A DNA stretch of 64,000 nucleotides from Ascidia mentula (taxonomy: Eukaryota; Chordata; Ascidiacea; Phlebobranchia; Ascidiidae), in assembly GCA_947561715.1 (NCBI GenBank), contig OX387200.1, positions 10,542,501-10,606,500 on the forward strand. The letters are read 5' to 3'. The position numbers were made by a program, and so were the translations under genes. The notes beneath the pieces were generated by a model. The model saw only the letters and a list, made by a program, of their open reading frames with translations, made no database searches and was not told where the DNA came from. Below, piece after piece: positions 30,205 to 42,779 of the stretch (the first letter of the stretch is position 1; the number at the start of each line of letters is the position of its first letter).

Positions 30205-30568
30205 TAAAGAACTCGGGAATTCTATAGAGATATCAGTGCGAAATAATTAGCAAGTGAAATATTTTGCAAAATAATGTTAACTGGTATGAAATAAACTCGA
30301 TTGGATTAGTTAAACCTTCTTGTGCAATGCTGCTCAATGATGCGGAACGTATTTTACGAAAAAAATGACAGAATGACAGTGGTGATTGTAGTTGGATCTG
30401 CGTTACTATGCCAACACTGTGTAAGCCGGGGAAAACCCGTGCTTTTATCTTTCCAGCAGCTGAAAAACAGCCAGCGTTAGAATTTAAAACGTTGCATAGT
30501 ATCTGCTTTTATATCTGTTTTTACTATATATTTAGGTTTATATTTTTCCTCTGGATTAACAGATAATC

Positions 30569-33500
30569 ATGGCCAAAACCACTCTACAACAGTGGAAAAA
30601 GTATAACCCATTGGACAAAGGCTTGGCTGATTCAAACATACATGCAGTAAGTAACACGCTTCCATTTTCCAAAGATGAAGTCCTAAAAGCAGACATGTTG
30701 AAGCCTAAGACTACCTCATTGGGTGTATTTCCTGTACGAAGCTCTTTAGATGTTGATGACTTGAATGTTATGGTGGTTGGAGGATCCTTGCAAAGTATTT
30801 CTGATCAAGAGTATGAAAAGCATGAAAAGTCTTGTACCTCAGAAATTCATGAAACACTAAAAGAATTTAAAAAAGTTACAACCAAACACAAGCCGAAAAT
30901 GCCAGCAATTTTGGCAACTGAGGGAACTACAACCCAGGCCCCATTTTGTATCCGGGCCAGACCTCCAGACATGCCCAGATCCCAAGTGAAAGTAAAACAA
31001 AAAAGAAGAGCCCCCGCACCTCCCAACAGTTCCAACAGTTATAGAAAAGGTTCTTTAAAATCAGTGGATAAGTCAGAAAAGTGTGAGTATTGTCTAATAC
31101 AGGGTCCAAGTTTGTGAGCATCTGGGGCTGCACTATTGCTTTAATACCACAAGCTACCTGTTTTAAAGTGACCTTCCCAAAATTTTTTGCCTTGTATTAA
31201 AAAATAATCCTAAATTTATTTTTAAAAAAATGATGAGATGTGCACTACAGCTGAACTGGCAAGCCACAGTGTTATGTATCCTGTGTATTAATGTTTAACC
31301 AAAGTACTATTTAAAAACTATTCGTCAAGTTTACATTTCACCAAGATAATATGTTTTGCTTTCAATATGCATATTTAATCCCATAAAACCTGCTAAAAAA
31401 AGTGAAGATAAAACTGCAACTTGTGAAATTGTGATTAGAACCATAATTTTCCTAAATGTTTCTCCCAAAAAATACTTTTTAATTGTAAAATGCATGTTGA
31501 AGTGAAGTTTACCTAAATGCAAGGCAGTCTAAGCACTTGTTTTAATACCTTCAGCACAAAAAGTGACAATCAGCACAAGTTCCCCTGTATTAATGGTTCC
31601 TTCCCCTGATGATGCTGGTTCCACACCTAAAAGGTTTGTTGCGAACTTAGTACATTGCAAAATATAGGTATATTATGTATGTAGGTCAATTGATGACATG
31701 ATTCAATCCCTGAGATCTTCCCGACAGGCAAGTGGAACACAAAAATCACTGTCTGATCTGAAAATTGACCAGCTTTTGCAACAAGTAATGACACATGCTG
31801 AAGAGTGGATGCAAGAGGTTCAATATGTTTTTCCCTTTTAAAACTCAATTTTGTACTTTAAAAGTATATTTTTGCTCACCAAGTGTCTGCTATTTTACTT
31901 AGCATTTCGTATTCTAGATTTTTTTACAGTTATTTTTACAGCTACAGTTATTCTGTTTTACTAGAAACAAACTGATGATGAGGAAAGGCAATTGGAGTTG
32001 ACTGATGAAACACCAGATACAAGTGACATGGACAACAAAACTCCCAGAAAAGTTGAGATAGAAATTGAAGTTGATGTGAGTGACACGGTATCAACACTAG
32101 CAAGCCAAATATCTGCACCAGCTGGTAAGAATCATAAGTTTTTTACAGTTTTTTCCTTTAACTCTAAAATCAATTATTTTCATTAAACAAATGTGTGCTG
32201 TGTACAAGGCATTCCAGATGTTTCATCAATATTACTGAGAAAGTCATCTCATGCATTACCTGGAACCAGTTCTTTAAGTGAAACTTCATCTCCAATTGCT
32301 ATGATTCAGGATGAAGGTATATGAAAAATGAAATAATTTATGTAGAGCTTATAAACTTTTTATTTCTAATGTTTCAGATTTGAGTTTTGATTATGAACAG
32401 GCAATTCATGACTTTAACTTGTCTTTGAATGTTACCAATGATGATGTTTTAAATGTACAAGGTGGTTGTCCAGCATTGCTGGAAAAATCGGCAAAGCCTG
32501 TTCCAAAAGGTATTTCATTTTTATTTATAGTTGATTTGCTATCACCGCGATTGGTTTACCTAATTGACCTTTTAAGTTGTTGAAATCCAACATGTACTGG
32601 CTTCTTTGGATGTATTTGTATGGGTTTAAAGTCAAACAAATATTTATGTGCATCAGATGAAATTGTATACTTAAAAAGTAAAGTTTAAACAGACAATGAT
32701 GACATAGCTGGAAGAACATCGAAAATGCCCCAGTTTGTGAGCAAAGGAAAAATTCATCGGTTGTGTCTACTTCCTTCTATTGGTGATTTAGAAGTTTCAC
32801 CCAAAGAATATGCACTAAGTAAGGTAGCACACACAGCACAGCATCCCATAGTGGGAGTAGGAGATGCCCCAATGTCACAAAAGCAAGCTTATTTCAGGTA
32901 GTTGTAAGAATTATTTTTTGTAATATTTAATCTGGTTTATAAATAAGTTTGACTTTCTGTAATATCAGCCACTTTAACCACAATTAGCTGCTTTTAGTTG
33001 GATTTTTCTTTGCTGTAAGAATATATTAATTAAATTAGTTTCATCATGTCTTGTTACATGTTTGTAAATTTTAGTATTGTTGTCAGTGTTTGATCATTTG
33101 TTTGACTATTTTTTTTTATATAGTCAAATTTATGTGCTGATATCACAGGAAAACAATGCCAAACACATTCCAAGATAAACAAAACAAAGCTTCGCCTGAC
33201 AAATCTGTCACCTTTGACTCCAGCAAGCTTGACCCTCTAGACATTGATGGATGGAGAAAACTTGTTGAAGGAGAATTTACCAAAACAGATTACACGATCC
33301 AGGGCTTAAAGTAAATGATGTGTTGCTAAAAATATAACCAACAAAAATGTTATTTTTACACAACAAATTCATTTCTTTTCAACATATTTATTATTGATAA
33401 ATAATATTTCATCTGCATGTTCTGGATTTTTGTTTGTGTTTTTGGTTCATGTCTGGTTATGTGAACTTGTTAGTAAATTTCTGACAGATATAAACTAAAA

Positions 33501-36500
33501 CATAAAAATAACAGACAATGTGCCCTTTTTGTATGTTGTGCATTTATGTTTTCACAAGTCTTAAAAAGCAACTAACTGTTCCTGCTTTAAAGTTTGTAAT
33601 AATGTTGAAACACAAACAAAATTTTACAGAACAGATACAAGAGACTGGGGAATTTGGAAGTTAATGTGGACAGTTGCACCTCCTAAAATGGGACTCTCCA
33701 CTTCTGCCGTAAAAGCTCTTATGTTTCCAAAGTATCATGGAACGATGAGGTCTGCAGAAGAAGAACCAGAGGAAGAGGTAAGTACCTAAAACTGTAATTG
33801 ACAGTAATGCAACTACCATCAGGTTTTCAGGCTTCATATTACTAGCATTGCAGAATAGCTGGATCAGCCACCTGTGCAGTGGGGTGATCCTGTCAATCAT
33901 GCGTTTGCATGAAACATTACTGCATTGTAACTAGGGATTCTCAGTTTCAAATTATCCATTTAATTTATTATTATTATAATTTTAAGGTTAGCTTATCATG
34001 AGTGGAACAAATCACAGTGGGTATTTATTAATATGGTATAACAGGCCACGAAAAACCTTAATAACAAGCAACCGAAAAATCGGTAGTCGGTGAGTATAAC
34101 CCAAAAACAAGTAATTTGCGAAACGTTTGTCCGTTTTTAAGACAAAAACTCTTTGCCAACTATCCGGTAAAATTAAGCGGAATATCCGGCCGGGTCCGGG
34201 TATTTAAAATTGGTAAATATCTGGCCGGTCCTGGGTACCCGGATCCGGAGCAAGACATCACTAATTGTAACACAAGTATTTTTCATTTCAAGAGTTGGCA
34301 AGGTGATGATGACCTATCAGACATAGTGGTGGAAGATGAGAACAAAATAGAATTTAATCCAAGAACACTGAATAGAAGGCACAAGTCAATGGAGGTGTTT
34401 AAGGCAGTTTTATGTGCAAACCAATAGTTTTAATTTTTTTATATTGTAAATAGAATTTGCTGTCGGTTCCTGCAGATGGGAAAACAATTTCCAAGTCAAA
34501 ATCAACTCCAAATCTTTATTTTGCACCATTCAGTGCTGCTAATGCCCTGGTAATGTTATAAATTAGGTTTTATGTGCATTTAATGTTACAGTGGTACTCA
34601 ATAAAATGTGGAAATTATTCTACTGTGTAAAATCAAATAATAAAAGTTACCTGGAATGACCATTCTTTTTGGTAAAATAATTCTGGCCGGATGGATGTTT
34701 TTTTTCTGAATCCAATGGCTGGTGTGTCAGAAATACTTGGATATTTAATTTTTAATTTATCCTCTCTTTAACAAATCTCAATATTATTTTGTAAAAATAT
34801 TTTTTACTTTTACCATTCGTAAAATCTTATAACAAACTGTGTAAAATTCTATAATTGTGAAACTTTAGAAACAAAAGCTACTATGAATATGAAGACATAG
34901 GAATACTACGAGTTATCATATAATATTCTGCTATTGTACTGAACATCTTGGTACCTACATTTTAAAGGTATTGACAGACTACCAGATAGCAATGGCAGAA
35001 ATCACCAAGCAAAGGGAGTTATTGCAGCAAGAAAAAAATGCGAAAATACCATTACAAGAAGGTGTTAATGTTGTTTCTGATGTGGAAGAAAAAGTATGTT
35101 TTATCACAATAATTTATTCATAAATTTCAGATCATCTGCGTTTTTGTGCAAATCTAATCCTTTTCTGTTAAGTTATTGTTTACTGCCTATTAGGAAATTG
35201 AATCAAACAAGGAAAAACAAGATTCTCGGATAAATGTCCGGTCATCCACACAGAATGTTGAGATTAAAGAAAGCCGGTCTGGGACCTTGGTAGAACAAAC
35301 GCACAATGCTGGAAAGTCATATGTGACGTATTCCACTAAAAAACTTGTAAGACATACAGCATGTGTGACACTAGTATTGGTAAATTTTGCTTTTTGTCAA
35401 AGTTGTAATTAAACTTTAATTTGTAAAATCCCAGGTAAAAATTTCTGTTTGGTATTTTTTATAATTTGCATTACAACTGTTATTGCAGAAACCAAAACGA
35501 AGCAAGAAATTTGTGCAGACTGTAAGAAAACAATTGCTTAACTATAACCCAAGCAAATTAAAACGAAGCTTGTCTATTCAATCTTTTTTTACAAAACCTA
35601 AAGTGCTATCCAAGTTTGACGTACTGCCCAAGAGAATTATGCGTTCAACAAGGTATTGAATGTAAACTGTGTTGTTAGCTATTACAAAATACTCTAGAAC
35701 TAACCCTCTGTTTTAGCTGTTTTAACAAGCCTTTAAATATCATAGCATATGCAAATAGTAGTACTTGGTGACCAACCAGAACTTTATACAGTTTTTTTTA
35801 AACATTTATAAGTCAACCCAATTTAATGGATTTTGGTTGGTTCATCAACCACCATCAAGCATACCCAAGCAAAATAGATGACTTGCGGGAATGGGTTCGG
35901 GATATTTGGAATCACTGGTTTGATAAAGTAAGAGTTTTAGCTTGCTTTTTAAAGTTTAAATTATCAGTATTCATCATTTAATTAAGTTTAAAATTTATCA
36001 TTGATATTTTCTTATCTGTCACAAATAAAACAGAAAATAATTCTCACTTACTAAGGTTTTTCCACCGTTGTCTGATGATGAGAGCAGTTCATTTTCTGAT
36101 GAAGATTTTGTAAACAGCAAAGATACGTTAAAAGAAAAAGATGCATTAAAGCAAAAGACTGAAAAGACAAGTGTTCCAGACACTATTCCTCCTGCCATTG
36201 TTTTTCATCCAGGTAACCCATGTTAATATATGATAAGACTTTTCAAAAGTTTAGTGCTCAATTCACAGAAACGGTTGAAGATACGGAAGAAGGCATCAGG
36301 CATGAGGTTGAAAACTTGACCGAACAAATTGATAATTTACCTCCATCAGAAACAGCCAGGAAAGCATGCCATTTGTCGCGGCGTGGTACATTGCATCGCA
36401 AACTTGGAAATATAAAGTAACAAAGCAATGTTTTTTCGTAAAATGAAGTTATTGTAATACTTTTTGTCAGACAATCGTTGGACGACGTGAACGCAGCTAT

Positions 36501-39500
36501 TGCTGCTGAACCTCGTCTAACTCAAGCTTACTGGCAACGTCACCTCATTCATTTGCTAAAAGATCAGGAACACGATGCACTTGATGATCTCAACGCGTTG
36601 CTGAAGATTAACAGAAAGGATGTGGACGCATACAGGTCAGTTAGCTTTGATTTTTTAATTTAGAAAATGTTTAAGTTCCGAAACGTTGACCGTCGTTTGT
36701 AAACATATGTTGTTATAGTCCTGCATCAAAAATATGTGATTTTCCGACTAAAGTAGACTAATTTCTTTCAAAGGTGCTCCTTTATTTAAGCTTTTGCGAT
36801 GGTAAAATAGTTGTAGCATGTAGACTTATTCACTAAAATAAGTTGGTGATTATTCACGCAATCGGTTTGGTTTTCCTTTAGTTATTTAATGATGTTTATA
36901 TTTAAAAAAGAGTTGCAGATTTCAAAGAAAAACACGAATAAGTTCGTCGTGGACTGCTTGATTTTTAAGTTTAAATTAACTCCTTGGATTAAAATATGTA
37001 CGTTATTTATATGTTTCAGATCAAGGGGTGATGTCTTTGCTTCATTGGGCGATTACACGATGGCTGTAGTAAATTACAGTCAAACCATTAAGTTAAATCC
37101 TGAAAACGAAGAACCATATTTCAGACGTGCTTCTATTTTCGAAAAAACAGGTTTTTATGTTTGTTTGCTCTATCTTAATAAATTGAGAGACGTTTCTAGT
37201 TTTGGATGCAACTGATAGAATACAACCAACTGTATCATAAAATTGTTGGCGATGTTTCAGGAGACATGCTGCTTGCGATGGAAGATTATGCGTCAGTGGT
37301 GAAGTTGAATCCCACTCGGACTGACGCTTTGTTGAAAAGAGCGATATTCCACTTTAATAAAAAGTCGTGGCATGTGGCAGTGTCCGAATTTACTCAACTC
37401 ATTCGGAAGGAACCATTAAATGCAGAAGCAAGGTATAGTTGCAAAAGTAGATCAACTTCCCGTTAACATTTCCTGCGATATCCCATAAGCAAAAAAAACG
37501 CCAATTTTTATCCAAGATACTGCGAATGGTCCTTAAAATCTTACATTATTTGCTCATGATTTTAACAGAATATATAGAGGACGAGCTTATGGTGCGCTGA
37601 ACCAGCACGAAAGCTCCCTGATGGACTTGTCAGCCTCAATCCACCTCGATCCACGAAACGCTGCAGCTTATTATTACAGAGGGGCATTGTTGAGAACTGC
37701 TGCACCTCACAAAGCTTTACAGGATTTAAGTGTATCTTTGCTGTTGGACGATACAGAACAAAACGTACTGGTGAGTGTGAGTATTTATACCGGAAAAACG
37801 CTGCTGGTTCTCTGCGGCGACCGGCGACCATACTGTTTAAACATATACATGTATAAGCAGGGGTGTATTGCTGTACAAGTGAATGATTGGTCATTATCAA
37901 GACGTGCCATCTTTTCCCTACAATTTTTTGTTTTTCATGTCGTAGCGCCCCGCTACCTATAAAATTACCTCACACCGCTGTATAAATGGCAAAATAACTA
38001 GGAACTCACGTATTTTATGTGATGCAGGCTTTACTGCATCGTGGAATTCTCTACAGTGAGTTGAAAAAGTACCAGGAGGCAATGGCGGACTTTGAACAAA
38101 CTCTGAAACTTGACCACACACTTGCATGTGCTCACGTCAACATCGGTCTCATCCATTTACAGGTGACATAAAAATATTAAATCAAGTTGTTGGCCGTTTT
38201 TTATACTAGACTATTAAGCATACAGGCCCACTGTCAGCCTAATTTCAACTAGCAGGGGTTGTTTTAACCGTTAATGCACACGAAACAACGTAACCGTCAA
38301 CAAGCGATCTCAGCACCGAAATCACTGAAACTACAAAAGCAGCAGATTCGTCCAAGAGTATCGAAAGCTTTTAGTGTTAAATATTTATTCAAATTACTTT
38401 TTTTTCCAAAATGAGCTTTGCATAGAGCTTCAACAGAGTTAATGAAAGGGTTGCCGACCTTTCTCATGAAAGGTTTTGTTAGATTGCCACACAACTGTGG
38501 ACACCTGTTTCAGAGTTTCAGAAAGCTGATTTGAGGGTGACATTATATTTGTTTTTGTCCTTACAGGTGACTGAAAACTACTGGGAAGCCGCAAAACAAT
38601 TTTCAATGGCGATTAAAGGCGACCCGACCTACATACGGTAATAAAACAAGTTTTGGTTTAAGTATATTTCATTGCGGTACATTATTTATGCAGCTCGTAC
38701 GTTTGCCGATCCGACGCATTGGCAAAATTTCATGATTATCGATCCGCTGTCCGCGACATCACCAGAGCAATACATCTGAAACCGACTGAAAGACATCTTT
38801 ACCTCAGACGGGGAAAACTTTTGCTTCAACTTCGCCAACTTAAACTTGCAGCTTACTGCGTGAGACACATCGCCACCCTTGATAAGGTTAGACATTAAAA
38901 ATAATCGCGGCATTCGTCGGTAAATTTTCTATTGCGTATGTTACAGAGTTTGGTTTCAACGTCTGCTACACAACAGGCCGTTGTTCAATCGTTTCTGGGC
39001 AATCATACGGCGGCAGTGGATAGTCTGAGCACAGCCTGTCGTACTAAGCCTGTCCCACACATGTACGTGCTGTTGTCCAAAGCACTTATTAAAGGACAAC
39101 GTTTCAAGGTATAATCGTCCGCGTGCCCTTCTTTTTTTAATTGGGGCAAACATATTTCATACATTCTGAAGCGTGAGGGGAAAAAAGTACAAAAATAAAT
39201 TTAAAATTACTCGCAATAAAATATCTATGTTGTAAGAAAAATGTGAGTCGGTCGTTTCAGGAAGCAATCACAAATCTGAAAAACGCCCTTGAATTGTCGA
39301 CGCTGTTTGCCTATGGGGAAACTGCTCTCCAAAACCACCAGGCGCCACCAGAGAGCGCTGAAATTTACTTCTTGCTTGGACAATGTCACGTGGAAATGTG
39401 TGACCATAACCAAGCTCTTCTCTCTTACAACGAAGCACTTAAGGTAGTTTATACAAGAAAGTTAAACCTAAGCAATTTTACAAAGTACTTGACATCATCA

Positions 39501-42493
39501 AATTAAGAAATGTGCCGTATCAGTCTTATGTCTGCAACTAAATTGTCCTGCTTTGGCAGGGCCAAAGAGTGCCAAAGCAGGACAATTCACAAAGTACTTA
39601 AAAACAGATAAACCCAAACTACGCTGAAGCTTATTACCAGCGAGGAATGTGCCGCTTAAAACTTGATCATTCGAAAGGAGTGCAAGACCTGAACAGGGCT
39701 CTTGCCCTTCAACCAAAGTTGTTTGAAGCTTATCTTAGTAGGGCGGCGTTTTATTGCACCAAAAAGCGATACAGCAAGGTATATGTGTGTTCATATATTT
39801 TTCTCCATTTTTTATCAGAATTTTGCCGCATAAAGAATATAGTTGGATTAAACAAAACAAGTTTGCGCGCATCCAGTTTCTTATACCGCTCCCGGTTTGT
39901 CAAAATTGTTTCAAACATGCTTGTTCATCTTTGGCATTTCAACAGTGTTTAAACTACTTAACTCCCAATCGTTTGCAAAGGTACGCATTTACACATTTTT
40001 TTTATCTTTTTAGGCGATTCTCAATTGCAATGAGGCTCTTCGTTTACGACCACGAAGTGTTCGGGCTCTACTTTGTCGTGGTGCATTGAAATATCGCATT
40101 TCAGCTTTCCATCATGCCATCACTGATCTCACGCAAGCGATTCGACTAGACAAACAGTGTTCACTTGCTTACTACAACCGTGCAGTGTGTCTGCACAAGA
40201 TGAAAAAACATCAAGCAGCTTTGAAGGTGTGTACATTTTCGAAGCTTTGATAAAAATCATGTGGTTTTCTTAAAGTTTAGTATCATCATATTGCCACAGC
40301 CAACATAAAGTCATCACTGGTTTGATTTTATGTAAATTAAGTAAATTTTTAATAATTATTTTTAAATATTTCTTATCGACTGGCCAGTGTAGGCCATTCA
40401 CTGAACGCCAGAGAAACAACAAAGTTTCCAGCTACTAACAAATTTAAACCCAGATTTGGTTGTAAGAAAACATTATCAAGGTAAATCTACCTATCTGTCA
40501 CGCAGCACTGGTATGTAACAGGACTATAGCATAATTCTGATGCTGACATTGGACGATGCGAGTGAAGCAGCAAAACATCTGAGGGTTCGAGTTTTCGTCA
40601 ATCGAGCTTTGTTGTACGTCAACAGTGAGTTTCAAGATGCACGAAATGCTGCGTTGGATCTTGAGCAGGCTTCTCTACTTTCATCTGAAGATACTTTAAT
40701 TCTTCATACCATGGCATTGTGTTACCACAAGTATGAATTCTTGTAACATAACAAAATTTGGCATTCAATCTATTCGAAAAAAATAAATTTTGCCTAAGGA
40801 CATAGCAAATCCTAAAACGGAAAGAAAAACCTAGGCTGACCTGGAAAATCTTTGGTCATTCGTGTCGTTTTTAACAATTGAAAAATTTTCCACCATTAAT
40901 TTATTTAAGGATGTGGGAGCATGTGAATCTAGGCTGATGTTGCAACCATGCTTAGTATCGGTCCAAGTGTATTTGTTTGAAGGCCACAAAAGCTTCAAAA
41001 ATATATTACTTAGAAGTGATGTATTGTTTCTGCACTAGGTTATCGGATCTGGAAGAAGCAGAAAAAGCTTACTCGAAATGTTTGGAAGTCGATCCGTACT
41101 TCCTGGCTGCATACATCGGTAGAGGTGATGCTTACTGCGATGCAGGGAAACTTCGGGAGGCGAAAGTCGAGTATGAAAAAGCACTGCGGCTAAATCCTTC
41201 CAGTGTGGAAGCCAGAGTCCATCTAGGCTACAACTTACAGGCAAGGAAACTTCGACTTCAAATTTCTCATATCAGCCGACAAGAATGGTTTCCAGTTACA
41301 AAATATAAACCTCCCGATTATTTTAACTATATATATTTAACTCACCTTATTGTACAGATGAGTGGCTTTCTTCAGCTAGCTTGGACACAATTTACTTCCG
41401 CCATCGAACTGGACCCAAAATGCCAATCAGCTTTGGAAGGTCGAGCAGTCACGTGTCTACATGCCGGTAATCTCGACGCAGCCTCTCGAGATCTATCGGT
41501 TGCCCTGAAGTGTGGAGCTCCAACAGCCAGACTTCTAACAGCCTGTGGGGTTGTTCACCAGTGTCAACACGACTTGCATTCAGCAATGGCGTTTTACAAC
41601 GTAAGGAGCTAATCGATAAATGCAACAGTTGTGGTAAAACCGTACCTTATCTCCCATTTATAGTAACGTGGAAAATAGTTCAAATGGTAATTAGCCTAAC
41701 CCTAAAATATGCACATCTTCTACTTTTGCCCCATATTTAAACCAAAGATCACAAATGAAGATGTTGTTTTTTATCAACAGAAAGCTCGATCCCTCAACCC
41801 ACAATACACTCCTGGTCACTTCAATGCCACAGTTCTTTACTTAAGAGATCGGAGGTTTTCTGAGGCCAAGCAATGCCTTAACACAGTGGTGGAGCAGGAC
41901 CCAACGAACAGCGTCGCTTTTCTCAACCGCGCTGTAACAAATGTGTTTCTTGGAGACTCCAAGGTGGATAATTGTTTATATGTTACGTCACAAAGCGTGT
42001 GTTTTACCAAAGCTTTACAAAGAATGTACGTCGCTTGAAAAACATTGAACTTTCTTATACATTGCAGAATTTCTGGGACATATTTGTTCAAAGTTTGTAT
42101 AAAAATGTTTACTTACTCTTCAGAATGCAATGGAGGATTTTAACCGTGCGATTACATTGGATCCCCAGTTCGCACACTTCTACTACAATCGAGGAAACCT
42201 CTTTTTTATGCTAAATCAGTACGAAAATGCAGAAGAGGATTTTAACACAGGTAAGTGGAGATTTATGAAGATTCTTCCACTTTTCCATTAATATGAGATA
42301 CATAACCGAAGTAAAATTTGTCCGGTTATATTTAGCACTCTCGATTGACCCAAGCGACCATATTGCCTTAAAACGAAGAGCTGATGTGCATGGATGTCTT
42401 GGTAACAAGGAAAGGGCTGTTGAAGATTACCAAGAGTCACTACTGCTCTATGAAAGGAAAAAAAGGCTGGGAAAGAAGAACAAACAACAGTAA
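30569..42493 (+). CDS. TTC6-like: long TPR-repeat protein, TTC6-like
   Basis: A large protein of about 40 exons. The N-terminal part (30569 to about 36200) is charged and mostly disordered, starting MAKTTLQQWKKYNPLDKGLA. From about 36254 to the stop at 42491 there is an almost unbroken array of some 25-30 tetratricopeptide repeats. Examples are GDVFASLGDYTMAVVNYSQT, GILYSELKKYQEAMADFEQT, GMCRLKLDHSKGVQDLNRAL, GDAYCDAGKLREAKVEYEKA and RGNLFFMLNQYENAEEDFNT. Exon phases join well throughout where checked, for example 31682-31819, 31966-32125, 32691-32899 and 33630-33778. TPR solenoids are protein-binding scaffolds; the combination of a long disordered N-terminus and a C-terminal TPR array matches vertebrate TTC6, but other long TPR proteins are possible. 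The last residues are very basic (KKRLGKKNKQQ). An AATAAA lies at 42542, about 50 bp after the stop. Two introns carry small insertions, described separately. Confidence 0.8.
33932..34263. mobile_element. hAT-type MITE in a TTC6-like intron
   Basis: A 332-bp insertion flanked by the perfect 8-bp direct repeat ATTGTAAC (33924-33931 and 34264-34271). The ends are TAGGGATTCTC and, inverted, TAGTGATGTCTT, an imperfect inverted repeat. An 8-bp target duplication and TAG.GAT ends fit the hAT superfamily. The interior is rich in CCGG/CCGGGT motifs. It has no transposase frame and lies between the exon ending at about 33778 and the one beginning at about 34292. Confidence 0.85.
39491..39588. mobile_element. 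98-bp insertion ending in a perfect hairpin
   Basis: Within a short TTC6-like intron, the 11-bp direct repeat ACAAAGTACTT occurs at 39480-39490 and 39589-39599. The 98 bp between them end in a perfect inverted repeat with 18-bp arms, 39541-39558 and 39570-39587, and an 11-bp loop. The arms read AATTGTCCTGCTTTGGCA and its exact complement. The perfect match suggests recent origin or selection on the stem. The direct repeats look like a target-site duplication. The family is unknown; a miRNA-like precursor is possible but the stem is short. Confidence 0.6.
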
Positions 42494-42666
42494 ACTCACG
42501 TCGGGATGTATATTGTTCATTAAGCGTTTACATGATTAAAAAATAAAAGTCTCTGAGGTTGAAGTGTTTTCGTGACGGTAGAATACAAAAAAATAATGGC
42601 ATATTTGGTGTGATGATTGAAGTTTCATCCTGCTTTCTATACAGCTGGGTGATATTTCCTATCAAT

Positions 42667-42779
42667 TCCTATCTTTGCTTGGCCGTTTGGTCAGCAAAGT
42701 CGTCTGATAGTCACACCAGCTGCACTGATGAGACCTTTTAGGTCGAAACAGTGGCCATCTGTCTGCAGCTTATACACAA
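42667..42779 (+). mobile_element. short hammerhead-bearing retroposed unit
   Basis: About 113 bp lie between two copies of the 13-bp direct repeat ATTTCCTATCAAT (42654-42666 and 42780-42792), which look like a retroposition target-site duplication. The unit starts with a small hairpin (CTTTGCTTGGCC, loop GTTT, GGTCAGCAAAG; 42673-42699) and ends with a complete hammerhead ribozyme. It is too short to code for protein, so it must be non-autonomous. Its related copy is at about 46967-47071. Confidence 0.65.
42718..42770 (+). ncRNA. type I hammerhead ribozyme, complete core
   Basis: All invariant core positions are present. Stem I pairs 42718-42724 (AGCTGCA) with 42764-42770 (TGCAGCT), 7 perfect base pairs. 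CTGATGA lies at 42725-42731. Stem II is GACCT/AGGTC (42732-42736 with 42740-42744) with loop TTT. GAAA is at 42745-42748. Stem III is CAG/CTG (42749-42751 with 42759-42761) with loop TGGCCAT. The cleavage triplet GTC ends at 42763, so self-cleavage would fall between 42763 and 42764. Stem I is the open stem, hence type I. The very short stem III is like those of retroelement-associated hammerheads, which often work as dimers. It lies about 225 bp after the TTC6-like stop on the same strand. Confidence 0.88.

Noticed and set aside
36060-36110. CTGATGA matches in TTC6-like coding DNA
   Set aside because: These are Asp/Glu codons (TCTGATGATGAG) without the following stem II, GAAA or cleavage site.
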